Source: Bugulina stolonifera | Taxonomy: Eukaryota; Bryozoa; Gymnolaemata; Cheilostomatida; Bugulidae | DNA: 64,000 nucleotides | Reading direction: 5' to 3' | NCBI GenBank assembly: GCA_935421135.1 | Contig: OW285195.1 | Coordinates: forward strand, 14,398,158-14,462,157 | Shown here: piece after piece, positions 36,121 through 48,764 of the stretch | How the letters are laid out: each line of letters starts with the position of its first letter | Numbering within the stretch: the stretch's first letter is position 1 | The notes under the pieces: model-generated | The model's database searches: none | The model's input: only the letters and a program-made list of their open reading frames with translations | Told to the model about the DNA's origin: nothing | Position numbers and translations under genes: made by a program

Positions 36121-38632
36121 CTATAATTGATAGGCTTTAGCTATTTCAGCCATTATCTTAGCCTTGACTAGACCTCTCTTAGCAGAAGGTACGTCTTCCA
36201 ACATCTCCAGTAAACAAGACACAAAGTGATACTCGGTGAAGTTCCGTAGGCTATTCTTATCGTCACCAACTGCAGTGTCGTCATCAGGTGCCGAGGTAAC
36301 GGTGGACGGAGCAATAGAAGCTGCCGGAGACATCCCATGGTTGTTTGATTGTCTGCAAGGGAACACAGGATACTTAGTAGTAATGGTATTGCAGGGTGAC
36401 GCTGTTTAGGATCTAGCCATTCCACTTTGTGATATCAAAATCTCTAAAAGGGGTACAAAGCAGTCCCCTGAACTTACTAACAACGGAGAATGGTGCTCAA
36501 CTGAATTCATGAACAATTACAGATATACATTGTACATGAACGAACAATGCTTATTTGAAAAACACATGCTTGATCAAGATAATTAGGAGTTGTACACCCT
36601 CTGCTATCACATACAATGGGTAGAAAACTCCATTTTGCATGATATAATCTGCAGCAGCAGTATTGTAATTCAGAGCTGACATAGTTTTCAGATTAGTTGA
36701 GGGCACATTCCCCAAAAATTGCAATGAACTTGGCTTATATTACTGAGGGGTGACCTTTGAGTAAAATATTCTACCTTTCCTCAGTTTTTCTAAATTTCTA
36801 TATTATTTGGAGACATTATTTATTTTTTCAAAGTTTCCAAGTGACTGACAACATAAACCAAGACATATACCTGGCTTTCTGGACCGCAGGAGGTGACATG
36901 AAGTCAGATAATGACAAAGAATTCCCAGCAGTTGCTGCGGTACCAGTCACTGTGCCGGCAGCAGAAGTAGTCGTAGCCTTAGGGTTCTCAGTGGGAAGAG
37001 TAGTAGAGATTGAGGGTGGGACTGTTTCCCTGCTCATATAATGGCTGGAGGGAGTCACCCTGTTGGTGGAAGGACTACTTTTGTAAGAGGAAGTAACAGC
37101 AGGAGAGGTTTTAAGTGGTTTGATAAACTTGCGAGGTTTCTGTGTAGTTGATTTAGCTGCGTAGCCCTTCTTGATCTTCCCACCTAATAATAGCAAATAC
37201 TTCAATGCAGAATGTCAAGGTCTAACTAAACTAGATGTACGTCTGCAAATAATATTACCATATCGTAGTGAAGAATGTGATATTTGAGCAAGTATTAAAG
37301 TTAAAAAAATTAAAAAACAGCTCCTACATTAATTGGCGTCTTCCAATAGTGTATAATAATAAACTTTGTTCCCATTCTGCAAAGCGTTTGCAATAGGGGT
37401 GGGGTTAGCTTGTACCCAGACTGAAAAAGTGATCTTGGTTGAAACACTTTGGGTTATTCTGCCTTGTAGAACATTGAATGTAAAGTTAGTAGAATACCTG
37501 AAAGCCTATGCTTGGGGGGAGGAGGAGGAGACTTCAAGGAGGCAGGAAGTGACATCTTATGACCTCCTGTAGGCGTGTCGGCATTGCCTTCCTTTTTCCT
37601 ACACGCAATAATACTACATCAATTCATACTTAAACAGCTATAACGCCAATACCTGTAGTAAATATTAATCTATTAGCACATGGCAAGTTCTTACAGTTTG
37701 CAGTGCAACCAGCTCCATTGCGAACCAAAAATGAGAAGAATAATGCCTTATAACTTACGCTGTACCACCAGGGGAAAATTTATGCATGTATGGAGCAAAG
37801 AACTCCATGCTTTTGTACCAAATCCATGAGCTATCAGAACCTTTCACCTGCTCCTTCCTGAGTGTACATCTTAGCTTCGTCCAGGTTGCCTTGATGTCTG
37901 TCACTACACAAAACAATGACGATTGTGATATGAAAACCAACAATAGCCTGTGGACTCACAATTACAATACGTGGCAACTAATGCTATATATTGCTATAAT
38001 AATAAAGCAATGGAGTTACCTGATGCATCAATCTCGTTAGCTACTTCCTCCCATAACTTCTGTCTTAGAACAATCTCATCACGAATGGCACGCTGACTGG
38101 CGTCAAAGTCGTACAGGGCGGGTCTTTTCTTTACACAGTCCACAAGGTACGGAATCTTTGACACACTTATATACGGCTGAATAATAAGACATATACCAAT
38201 CTAATATTATAATATATAGCCACAATAATATTGCACAGAAACTCAAACACAGAACAAAAGAGTTTCAACTGCACTGATAGGCTACTAAGAAAAGTAGGGT
38301 GAGCATGCATAAGCACAACTTGTACACAAGTATCTATTGAGCGAAAAGTACAACCGGTATTTTGCTCTTTGAGGTATAAGTATGGTGCTCTTTGGAATTT
38401 TGATTAATGTCCTGTCGATCTGTTTATTCATTGCTTTTCTAGTGGCAAACCGTATTTAGGCCCTACTTAGAACTAAAAATAACCATAAAAAACAATCAAT
38501 TACCAGTTGTATTACTATCTTACTAGCAGATATGTCTAACAGCTGACATGCTTTATTCCTCTAAGTCTAAACGATATAACACACTTAGCGAGCTGACAAT
38601 TCCTAAGCCTACTGTAAGCTTATACTTACCAT
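36121..38632 (-). CDS. MADF-BESS domain protein (Adf-1-like DNA-binding factor)
   Basis: Six exons: 38630-38632 (ATG only), 38020-38176, 37759-37903, 37498-37598, 36871-37183, 36121-36352; 316 residues. The N-terminal MADF domain (about residues 8-98) has IPYLVDCVKKRPALYDF, LRQKLWEEVANEI, IKATWTKLRCTLRKE and SSWIWYKSMEFFAPYM. This is a Myb/SANT-like DNA-binding fold found in transcription factors. The middle is Ser/Thr/Pro-rich and likely disordered, with a five-proline run. The C terminus FTEYHFVSCLLEMLEDVPSA followed by KRGLVKAKIMAEI fits the BESS motif used for protein interaction. The start is the weak point: Met lies at the very end of exon 1 (ATG|GTAAGT) and was chosen because only this phase enters the MADF frame. 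DNA-binding target unknown. Confidence 0.8.
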
Positions 38633-38808
38633 AACTGATACTCTCAGGCAAGAAAACCACACCTCTTTGATAAAATATCTACAAATACATTGTTATATAA
38701 AAGTACGACTGAAAGAGTGGTAAGGAAATCTGAAATTGCTAGAAAACTATGCTGCTACTTCTGGATTTACCCCAGATGAGGTAAGGCCTCTTTAGGAATT
38801 ATCTTAAA

Positions 38809-38936
38809 AGCAGAAGTGCTTAGTGTAAGAGAGTTTCAAGAGTTTGCTAAACCTAGAGTATTTTGCCATATTTCTATGGCAAAATACTCTAGGTTTAGCA
38901 AACTCTTGAAACTCTCTTACACTAAGCACTTCTGCT
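38809..38936. repeat. Perfect palindrome, 62-bp arms, 4-nt loop
   Basis: Arm 38809-38870 (starting AGCAGAAGTGCTTAG) is matched base for base by the reverse complement at 38875-38936, with TTTC between. Transcription in either direction would give a 62-bp perfect RNA duplex. It could be a foldback element, a small-RNA precursor or a recent inverted duplication. Confidence 0.95.
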
Positions 38937-39504
38937 ATTTGGTCAATAGCAAAACTTTTAGGTGAAAAATATCGTTATGGTTATCATACGCAGTTTCAAT
39001 TGTTTAAACTTTCATCTCCAAGAAGATGTTTCATGGTGAAATCAGCCAATATTAAAATAGGGTTTTCTTGGCAGCTGCTAGGTTACCAAAGACAAACAAC
39101 ACATCAATCTTACTGAAAAAGGATGAACAAGGAAGATTATTTGCAAATATTGAATAGTGCGACAGTAGTGGTTTAAAGACTCTCACTCGAGTTAATTCAA
39201 GCAACAGCTTTTGCTTCATTAAAAGGACTCAAAATTTGAATCGATAGCTCTATCAAAGGCTTGTAACAAACTTGGACATGAATTTTGATTTAATCAAATT
39301 AGGGCTATGAACAAAGACTTTCAACTCACACAGCATTAGCCTATGGTAAAATAAAATATTATAATCAATAACTCAAGCTTTCATTGAGAAGCTGTAAATT
39401 ATAATGAATAGAAACAACCACGATCTAAATGAAAATGAGTAAAATTGCAATATAGCTTTTACACAAGACTAAACAGTGGGGTTTTTCAATTTGAGTTTCT
39501 TGAA

Positions 39505-39625
39505 GATTTAACTTCTAAGCTTGTAACTTGAAACTTTTGCATAGTTATTAAAAGAAATTGACTTGTGACTTAGATAGCTACAACTAAGAGTTGGTCATGG
39601 CAAAGTGAGTTGCCAAAAATACCAT
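39505..39625. repeat. Dispersed repeat, copy A
   Basis: Matches 48630-48735 in order: TAACTTGAAA, TTTTG, AAAGAAATTGACTTGT (copy B AAAGAATTGACTTGT), then ACAACTAAGAGTTGG followed by CATGG. Unknown family. Confidence 0.65.
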
Positions 39626-41250
39626 GTTTACCAGTCTTTTTTTTGGCAAAAAGGACTTGCAAACATAGTATTTTTTAAATCTGTTTCATTCATCTATATT
39701 TTCACATTGGCAATTCAATCGGAAACAAACTACACCTATCTTTATTGGATTCGCTACTCGAAACTTCACTTTAGCAAATTCTACACGCATGCACACAAAT
39801 TCTCAGAACCTGCATCAAATGATGCAGCTATTGGCTGCAATGCTAACTTTTGAGATATCAAGAAAACTGTTGCTAACTCTGTCAAAGTTACTAGCATCTT
39901 TGTCTTTAATTTATTTTACAAAACAAAACCGAAATAAATAGAACATGACCACATGAATCAAGTTCAATTGAACCTATTAACTCATAAATCTATTTCCACA
40001 TTGGTCTGTTAATACCTAGTAGTCGTAGTGGTCCAGTGGATTCATTTCAAGGCCTCTAAAAGTGGTCATCGCAGATTGCTGTAACCCCTGTAGCCAAACA
40101 AATTGCACACTGTACTGTTAGCCAAATGAGGCACTCCTTTATACATTTAGTGTTCCAGAGTGTATGATGGTTTCAAAGCTATTCGAAGGTTTGTGATATA
40201 CGACTAATTTGTCATTAAGGGAAAAGGTTGGCATGAACTTAAGTCCTCGCAAGAACGACGAGAGAAGGCAAGATTTTTACTCTTTTTCGAGGCGCCTGGC
40301 GGAAGGTATTGAACCTTCTTTTAATTATAATTTAAATTAAATACACAATGCAAGACAGGCCCATAAACTTTTATACAAAAACTTCTGCCTACCTTGGTAG
40401 CTTCCTGCCCAAGACTTGTACATGAACTCAAGTCACAATTACTACAGCCAATGTAGTAGCAATAATTATGATTATGTTGGTGTAGCATGAACACATGACC
40501 ACAGTAATCCTGACAAAACCAAAAACAGATGAGGCGTACCCCTTGTACCACGCTCTAGTATGTTCTAAAGAAGAAGAAGAAGACATAAGACCACACATTA
40601 AAACAAACATATTTTATTACTCATTTTGGTCCAGAACTCTGAGAGAGCTACACTCTGGATGTATTGACTGAGGCTAATTGTGGCACATGTATCATAAAAC
40701 ATGAAAAAATATATACAAATAGCACATAACATGAAGAAATACAAAAATAGTACATGTAGCATAAAATGTATAAAAAACAATTGAGTTCTCACAACTTTAC
40801 ACACGTAAGTGTGGTCTGTGTGAGAAAATGCAACAAAAAAATTAATCTATTTTCATTTTTAAGTAATAATTTAATATTGTATGAATATAATATTTCAATT
40901 TAGGCTAATCTTTATTTTATAATTTAGTATAAATTTATATAATATTTCACTCAGTGGGGAAATTCAGTTAAATATAGGCCTACATATGCATATATATAAT
41001 ATATAGGGCCTATTTTATTTATTTGTTTTGTTGTTATTTGTTTATTTTCTTGGCAGGACATTAGAATTATTTATCAGTTTGGGAGCAGTCAATGACTTTT
41101 TCACATCTGTAGAAATAACCCATTTTTGGCTTAGATGTTACCTAATGATTGATTAGCCTATCTGTATAAACCTGGTGGAGTCAAGGTGCAATCCTCTGTT
41201 AATTTTCCTACTACTAGTTGCCCATCCCAGCCAGAGCCCTGAGGTCCCTG

Positions 41251-41338
41251 ATGGGTCTTGGAATGAAGCTACGATAGAAAATGTTAATATAAGAACTAGT
41301 ATTAATGTTTTCTATCATAGCTTCATTCCAAGACCCAT
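41251..41338. other. Pre-miRNA-like hairpin
   Basis: Arm 41251-41290 (ATGGGTCTTGGAATGAAGCT then ACGATAGAAAATG...) pairs with 41299-41338 over 40 positions. There is one C/A mismatch, three G-T (G-U) pairs and an 8-base loop. About 650 bases upstream of RPAP2. Differences that keep pairing are what an RNA hairpin would show, but a decaying foldback element would look similar. Confidence 0.5.
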
Positions 41339-41868
41339 TTACTAATCACGCAAAGAACTGGTCAATCAATATCAATGCAAAATTGATAGACTCTGGCCCA
41401 ACAACTAGTCCTATATCGCAATATATGTTGAGGTAAATACCATAATACAATGAATGAAAGATATAGCACTAATTCCAATCCAATACTCTTAGGCTTATTA
41501 TAATTATTAATCTTCATTTGGAACATTTCACCTCTAAGCTCTATGCTACATGTAGCACTTAGCATACAGTTAAATAGTAAAAGACAAATGTAAACAGATA
41601 GACATAGTAGAGAAAGAGAGAAGTAATCCAAGTAGTGTGATGCAATGTTAGGTGATCATGTCTCACCTGGCGGCTATCCATTCTAGGGCCGACATTATGA
41701 TAATCTTTATTTTGCTTATTATGACGGTTACTAGCCAACTGTAACTGAACTATACCATTAGCTACAGCTACACCCCCTCTCAAAGATTAAATTTATTTAA
41801 GGTACCTGCTTGCCATAGCAAATCCACCTGAATACTCCTGCGATGTCCAACTTTCTATAGCTTAGAAT

Positions 41869-44800
41869 ATGGCTTCCACAACACAACCCAGTAAGAGGTA
41901 AATCGTACGTGAATTTTCATGTTAATCCATTCTTTGATTGGTATCATACTTATTGCTACAGCTATATGCAACATAAGACATGACATGACCCAAGTATTGT
42001 AGATTGTGGACAGAGGAATTTTGTTGAGTATTCTAAACTAGAGATGTGACTTAACTTGAAGGTATGAACTGCAGAGGGAGAAGGTCAAGGATGAATTGCT
42101 CAGAAGACAGTTGGCTGAGAAATCAGCCTTGGATACAGTGATGACGTTACTAGAGTCGGGTATATCAGAATCTCATCTTATTGCATCCGTTAGTATTATT
42201 TATCCCTACAGCTCTTTCTATCACTGTATGATACTTTATGTATTGATTAAAGAGATACAACACACTCAGCTTTCTTTGGTTGAACTAACTCAAGATTTTG
42301 GTTTGGTGAAAGTAGCCTTGATCTAACACTGCTGCAAAAGGACTCGGATGAAAGCAAATCAATTGCTTCCTTCAATATGCATGCATTTGCTAATGAATTA
42401 TTGTTTAAGCTACTGTCGATGCTGCTCTCGGAAGAATAGGCCTACTTATTGACAACATGTCGACATCTCTTGTCTACCCACTTACTCACTATGGGTGTCA
42501 CCATTCTTGGAGTCTTACAACAAAGCTATTATGGATAGTTATCTGTTTTATTAGTATGTTTGCTGTTCATGTACAATTGCATTATTGTTATGTATCCGTA
42601 CACTTCCTGTGGGGACTCCATACAGTTAATGAGATGTTGTATTTGTATAGGTGGAGAGACTTACCCCACAGTATTATAAGGATGTTACAGAAGAGAGAGG
42701 TCTTGCACTTATCTGTGGATATCCACTGTGTAACCATAAGCTAAAATCAGTGAGTCACCGCGATATTTCCTAGTATGTGACAGTTGTACCATGTACTTGG
42801 TCATATTGCATGCATACTTTGATGTGTGATCGTACCTTTACCCTGTGAGCGTACCTTTGCTATATGATCACACCTTTACCATGTGATCGTATCTTTTTGC
42901 TTGCGCTCATATCTTTACTTTGTGATCACGCCTTTAGATTAACCATAAACAGAAGTATCACATCTCAACCAACACCAACAAAGTGTACGATGTCACAGAG
43001 AGAAAGTACTTCTGTTCGTCCAATTGCTACAAGGTGAGAATGGCTTGGTTGGTGCAGAAATCCCCAAATCTTTTCCAAAAGATGTTAGAGTGGTTGTTTT
43101 ACTTAGCAAGCAATAGATATTAACAACAAAGATCCCAATTTGTCTCAATAGGGCAAACTGCTTACCAATATTCTCGACTTTTCCAAATCTTTCTTGACCT
43201 GCATGCCCATTTGTTGTTGCTCTGACGCTCACCAAATTTACTATGTAGTATACTTAGTATTTGCCGATTGTGAGAGATGCTGTAGTATGTTGGCTTATGA
43301 GGATTGCTGTGTTTCTGCGATCTACATGATCTACACTGTAACACTATTTTCTGTATCATAGAGTTCATCTTGTAGGCATCTAAATACTTGGAGAGTCAGA
43401 TTAGTGAAGAACCGCTGTGGTCAAGAGGGGATAACTTTAAATGTGATATCACTCTACTAAAAGCAAGCAACTCCCAAGAGCTTACAGATGAGTCTGTTGT
43501 GATAGACAAGAACTCTGTATATTTAGGTAAGTATTGCTGGCATTACTGTATATACTATGCACGACTAGCATAGTCAATGACTGCAGCTGGTCCTCAGCAG
43601 ATGAACAGTCATGATATACTGGTGAAGGACTGCAGCTGGTCCTCAGCAGATGAACAGTCATGATATACTGGTGAAGGACTGCAGCTGGTCCTCAGCAGAT
43701 GAACAGTCATGATATACTGGTGAAGGACTGCAGCTGGTCCTCAGCAGATGAACAGTCATGATATACTGGTGAAGGACTGCAGCTGGTCCTCAGCAGATGA
43801 ACGGTTATGATATACTGGAATAACCAGACATGAACTTTTGACCTTGCTGCTGGTTGAAAATCATGTCCTGTAATTATGCAAACTCACTGACTCACTGACT
43901 TGTGCTCTTTTCTGTTTCCCTACTTGAACAAATTGACTGATGCATTTGGCTGGTGACCATGACAGTGTTGTAAGTATCCAAATCTCTTTTTATGCAGATA
44001 CCGTCACACGTGACATGCTATATATACATGTATGTCTATATAAATATTATATTATCTGCAGACCCTACAGAAAGTCAGACAGAGCAGTTAGCCAATCAGA
44101 TGCTTGAGAATCTTCACATAGATGATGAGACTCAACAGACAGAATGTGAGCTCTTATCAAGTTGTTTGTTTATCCAGTTGTTTGTTTATTATTTGATGTT
44201 TGACTTGTTTTAGTATGAGTAACATATGACACACCTTGTCTCAAAGTAATAACTGTTGTATTACAACTGTGTAGTAATAATAGACCGATGCTTTAAATAA
44301 TCAGTAAAAATGCATATCCTGGGCTCCTGCACACAAGTTCAGTTTTCCCACAATCTACTACAGTTAGTTATCTTTTTCTGTTTCACGCTGTGGATCTAAG
44401 GCATATTGCACATCTATTCCTAGCCTGGGTTCTACACTTAATCTTCAACATTTCTACCAGTTCTAGTAGGAATGTTGGGGCTCAGGCTATGTAGTATTAC
44501 ATATCACCTTACTGAATAATCTTTTGTTGTAAGAAATTATTTGATCCATAAATTGCGATGGCTATTCTGCCATCTTAAGTCGACGAATGGTCATTTTATT
44601 CTTTCTATATGCTCGATGATAATGTTTTTAAAAAGGAGAAGTCATTCTTCTATAAAATACGGTTTCCACTTCCTTCTAGCTATACTCAGTGATGATAGGC
44701 TGAGTGAAGAGTCATCAGATGAAGAACCGTCCAATCAGCAACCAGCTGAGCAGTTGCTGAAGAGTCGAATGAATCAGAGACTAAATATAGGCACTGGTGC

Positions 44801-47045
44801 TGATGAACAGGCAGCCTCGGCGTCAGTGGATACTTGGGTTGGTTCTATGCTTACTAGACAGGCAGGGGAACCAACTCCTAGTACTAAGGCTACTCGTACA
44901 AAAACAGATGCACATAAACATAAACCCTCTGCAGGTAAACCATTGACTGTTAAAGCTCTACCTACAAAGGCTACAGAAGAGGAACTTCTAAATAGACTGA
45001 GAGCTAGACAGGCCGCTAAGAACTCGGCTATGTGCCGCAAGACTGTAATGTTAGATAGCTGCTTACCAGCACCTTCCTCTGAGGGCGGTCTCAAAGACGT
45101 CCCCAAATCTAAGACTAGTGGGTGTGTCCAGGTTGGTTCTCTGATACTTGATGTGACCTCAATTAATGCGAGCTCATGTCTGATTGGCCCATTCATCAAC
45201 CTATCCTCTACATTGTTACAGGTGTGTATTAATAGGCTGAGCCAATGGTTTACAGATGAAACAAGAAGAACACTGTTAACGTTGACCAATGGGGACACTG
45301 CTCACTCAACCAATCAGATAGCTCCTAGTCAGCAGGTAGAGGTATGTGTAGCTGAGGTGACTTGTATTCACCGTGTATTTCTGTACTATACATGTGGGAG
45401 GTTTCTGGACTATTTTTTAGGCATTAACATCTACATTGTATATTTTATTATAATCTAGACACTAATCATGTTAGTGATAAACTAGTTATGGGGAAGTCAC
45501 GCTTTGTATGACATAGTATAGTATATGTACATTGAGACCAAAGTGATGAAATGGGAATCATTCTATCTGATTCTATGCCTGGTTTGTTCATGTATATTAT
45601 ATTGATGGCCAGATAGCCGTAGACACTATTTACTCACTCAGCTTCGTCCCTGCTTAACTTTAGACATCGTTGTAGAGTCCACTGATCTCTAGAGATGAAG
45701 TTGAGATTGGTGCACCGAATGTTGAGTCAGTGCTGACTAAACAGAGAAACATTGTCTACCACAGGCTACTAAAGAGGTGAGTAGATGCATGTACCACAGG
45801 CTACTAAAGAGGTGAGTAGATACATGTACCACAGGCTACGAAATAGGTGAGTAGATACATGTACCACAGGCTACGAAATAGGTGAGTAGATATGTGTACC
45901 ATAGGCTACTAAAAAGATGAGTTGTAGATGTCTGTACCTGCTACTCTCAGATGAACCTTGGACGGCACCAAAGGCGTGGTTGGAGTTTTATTGTTTTCAT
46001 ATAAACATGACATTGACAGTATTAATTAATAAAAATATTGATTTCCAGGTTTTAATATACAGATATAAGATATAAGAAGAATTATCTGTTTATTTGTAGC
46101 TTGGAGAAGGTGAGCCGTGTACTGCCAGAGGACAGATCCACACACTTCATAGGTCAACTTACCCCTCTGATAAAAACATTCAGGTGAGAATCGGTTTTAA
46201 TATGAAGAGCGTTGCATTTGAAATCTAGTCTATCTTATAATTTATATGTTAGATGACGGTATATTTCTCAAAAAGAATTTTTTCTATTCTTACTATATAG
46301 TGTATTATACCAGATACGGATATTTAGTAATTTACATTTTATAATATTATGTAGAGGTGATCATACTTAACAATCAGTAGTGTGGTGTAGAGAGAGGATA
46401 AATCCAAAATTGTTGTGAATATGGCAAAATATTCTTTACCTGTTCAAAATGCTTACCTTGTGATATACCTTGTGGTAGTACAAGTGGTTCCATAAAGTAA
46501 TATACTGGACACCTGATACTCTGATTGTAGGTTAGACAAGGATAATATTGTATCTCGACCTCTAGAATGGAACATCATTACTCTAATATTGATCATCCGG
46601 TGAGACATCAATGTAACTAATATACTAGTGTTATTAAACTATGCTTAGATATCTTGCTAACAATCAATTATTTCAATGGTGACAACATAATTGAGTTGGA
46701 GTTATCTTGCCTTTGGTTTATTAATCAACGATAAATCCATTTATGTGGTGTATAGCCTGGGTTCCAATATTTCTCCAAAGCTTGTGAACTTCTTTCAGAT
46801 TATGCAGTTAAACTGTAACATACCCAGCTTTTCCCTCAAAGGCATTGGAACTCAGGTAAGTTTTATGCCAACCCAATTGAATTACCCACTCAATGCTCTT
46901 CACTCTTTATTTCAGTGTTCACAGGTTTGATGTGGATGTTGTGCAAGCAGCTAAAGAGGAGATAGACAGATTGACCAATAGCAGCCAAGCTGATACTTCA
47001 AGTGAAATACAAACATTTCTAGATAAGTTTTCTGGTAGCTGTTAG
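41869..47045 (+). CDS. RPAP2: RNA polymerase II-associated protein 2 (Rtr1/RPAP2 CTD phosphatase)
   Basis: Eleven exons: 41869-41897, 42077-42188, 42651-42749, 42938-43033, 43376-43526, 44062-44145, 44680-45341, 45676-45776, 46100-46183, 46531-46599, 46925-47045; 535 residues (human about 612). RPAP2 removes Ser5 phosphates from the Pol II C-terminal domain and helps bring Pol II to the nucleus. The Rtr1/RPAP2 zinc domain spans about residues 45-130: CGYPLC (C69, C74), [20 protein letters not shown], then CSSNC (C106, C110), followed by [19 protein letters not shown]. Residues about 145-370 are Ser/Thr-rich, low complexity. The C-terminal part ([13 protein letters not shown] region) matches the helical end of vertebrate RPAP2 only loosely. 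The exon 2 acceptor is CAGAG|GGAG, set by phase. Exon 7 could end six bases earlier. Introns 3 and 8 have junction-seeded arrays. Confidence 0.92.
42823..42937 (+). repeat. ~19-bp tandem array ending in the RPAP2 exon 4 acceptor
   Basis: Six diverged units with consensus TGTGATCRYACCTTTACC. The last unit, TGTGATCACGCCTTTAG, is the real 3' splice site of exon 4. Earlier units end CCTTTAC or CTTTTTG, lacking the AG. Confidence 0.8.
43573..43820 (+). repeat. 49-bp tandem array, 5 copies (RPAP2 intron 5)
   Basis: Units start GACTGCAGCTGGTCCTCAGC and end ATACTGGTGAAG. The array starts about 45 bases after the exon 5 donor and does not include it. Confidence 0.95.
44421..44489. mobile_element. Short MITE-like element, AGCCTGGGTTC ends
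   Basis: TAGCCTGGGTTCT and GGCTCAGGCTA are inverted ends; inside them CAACATTTCTAC/GTAGGAATGTTG pair around a short loop. RPAP2 intron 6. Confidence 0.6.
45757..45925 (+). repeat. 35-bp tandem array, 5 copies, duplicating the RPAP2 exon 8 end and donor
   Basis: Copies start at 45757, 45792, 45827, 45862 and 45897, exactly 35 bp apart. Copy 1 contains the last 20 exon bases TACCACAGGCTACTAAAGAG plus the donor GTGAGTAG. Copies 2-5 repeat both inside the intron. Using the copy 2 donor would insert 35 bases and shift the frame. Confidence 0.95.
46754..46856. mobile_element. Short MITE-like element, AGCCTGGGTTCCAAT ends
   Basis: AGCCTGGGTTCCAAT (46754-46768) and ATTGGAACTCAGG (46844-46856) are inverted ends of a ~103-bp element in RPAP2 intron 10. 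Confidence 0.6.
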
Positions 47046-47635
47046 CCTCAGTACTTTGTTATTAGATCAGAGTGACATTCAGTGGTAGGGGAATCAAACA
47101 GTCCACAGCAGACTTGAACAGATTTGGCTAAAATTGTTTTTTCTTCACTGAATTTTCTAGTTTTGTGCAGCATTATATATTTTTGCATTTGCTTATATAT
47201 GCAATATAATATTATTAATGTATATTGTAATGAATTTAGTGCATTAAAGGTTCTACCAATTGAAAGCTAAAATTCATCCTTCAGCTTAAAGTTGTTTAAA
47301 ATATTGTTTTACAGCTATTTTTTAGTTTTATTAAAGGAATTTTTTAGTAAGTTGGAAGCCTAATTATCTCTCAAGTGTGGTTTCAGACAAGTTTTGGCTC
47401 CATCATTGTCTCAGAATTGCCAGCACGCACATCATAGTTTATTGAAGAATTGAGGACAGATGTAGTTGAAGATAAAAAAGGTGGTACCCCCACAATCTCC
47501 ACAATGAAGTTGTGTAAGTTGAAGCTTTGTGCAATGCAGGACTAGACTAGATGCTGCCAGCCGTTTGTTTGGTGGTCTGTAAGCTAAATACCTTGGCACT
47601 TTTCTCACACTGATATCTCTGATGTTTGTGGAGCC

Positions 47636-47783
47636 TCTTGCTGGTGATCTGCCTTGCTGGTGATCTGCCTTGCTGGTGATCTGCCTTGCTGGTGATCTGC
47701 CTTGCTGGTGATCTGCTTTGCTGGTGATCTGCCTTGCTGGTGATCTGCCTTGCTGGTGATCTACCTTGCTGGTGATCTGTAAT
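47636..47783. repeat. 16-bp minisatellite, ~9 copies
   Basis: Unit TTGCTGGTGATCTGCC. The period is not a multiple of three, so the same array is open in several frames on the minus strand; no gene is implied. Confidence 0.95.
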
Positions 47784-47991
47784 ACTACCATACGCAGAGG
47801 TGTTCTTTGAAGGGTATATGCTGAAGAGGAATTTCTTAGTTTCCAATATGGATGATTGTTGTGTAGCATCATGTCCAAGGCTTGCTCCAACTTAATTGAA
47901 GATGTTCCTCCATCTTTGCCTTCAGGTGTAGAAATAGGGCAAAGTTGACAAGCAGCAGCACAATTTCATCTAGAATTTCTTCAACTGACCA

Positions 47992-48051
47992 TAATAAGAA
48001 GTTGTCTTCTCCCAATTTGGTTCCAAATTGGGAGAAGACAACTTCTTATTA
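47992..48051. repeat. Perfect 29-bp inverted repeat, 2-nt loop
   Basis: Arms 47992-48020 and 48023-48051 are exact reverse complements and contain AGAAGTTGTCTTCTCCC, the core of the dispersed micro-hairpin family. This is the longest and cleanest member in the window. Confidence 0.95.
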
Positions 48052-48629
48052 CTGTAATCATTATTGTTGCTTGTTCAACTGGACTGTGATTCAGTATTTT
48101 AGAGTTTGATATGATGGTGGTCTGTCTGTCCGCCGAGTTCATCAGTATGTTATGTTATTCCACTACAACTAGTTCCCCTGTTCTCAGTTCCCTGTGTAAC
48201 AATCAAAGAGTACAACTATGTGAGAGTGAAGCCATAATGTAAATTTTTAGCATACTAAGTGGGCCATAGGACTAGTAAAGTTGGTTTGCTTATACTATCA
48301 TGATGTTTGTTTAGGAGGGTACAATTAGGCAACGTGTAATACTTGAGCAGATGAGTAACATTTTGAGTGATGTCTTGTCTAGGCAGTAAGTATAAATTTA
48401 CTAATGATTCTAGTGGTGTTGATGGATTTGTGTATTATTTTATATAACAATCAATATGTTATGTGCAGACTAATAAGCTGCAATATATAGATGGTAATAT
48501 TTTTGGCAAAAGGAAGATGACCAGATTTGTGAAAATGTGACAAGCACCATTGTAATGAAGGTGTCATTGTAACTTGTATCTACATCTTGACAAAAACTTG
48601 TGTTTCTGGGGACATGTAAGTATTTAACT

Positions 48630-48735
48630 CGTAACTTGAAAGTTTTGACCTGTCACTGAAAGAATTGACTTGTAACTTGAAGAGTCACAACTAAGAGTTG
48701 GCCATGGAAACTTGAGTTTCCAAAATAAAACTTGC
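48630..48735. repeat. Dispersed repeat, copy B
   Basis: Partner of 39505-39625; runs into the palindrome at 48735. Confidence 0.65.
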
Positions 48736-48764
48736 ACACATCTCTGACTAGTCAGAGATGTGTG
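48735..48764. repeat. Perfect 30-bp palindrome, no loop
   Basis: CACACATCTCTGACT followed directly by its exact reverse complement. Confidence 0.9.

Larger units (their letters stand above)
38633..41868. other. Divergent MADF/RPAP2 intergenic region
   Basis: About 3.2 kb between head-to-head genes. Contains the perfect hairpin at 38809-38936, a dispersed repeat at 39505-39625, and a pre-miRNA-like hairpin at 41251-41338. No conserved coding sequence is seen. Confidence 0.6.

Noticed and set aside
38809..38936. Palindrome as a cloning or assembly artefact
   Set aside because: Cannot be excluded by eye, but the surrounding sequence is continuous and other hairpins occur in the window, so it is reported with that caveat.
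47432..47890. Minus-strand frames with DHQQGRSPARQITSKA repeats
   Set aside because: A 16-bp minisatellite reads the same peptide in different frames; nothing conserved outside it.
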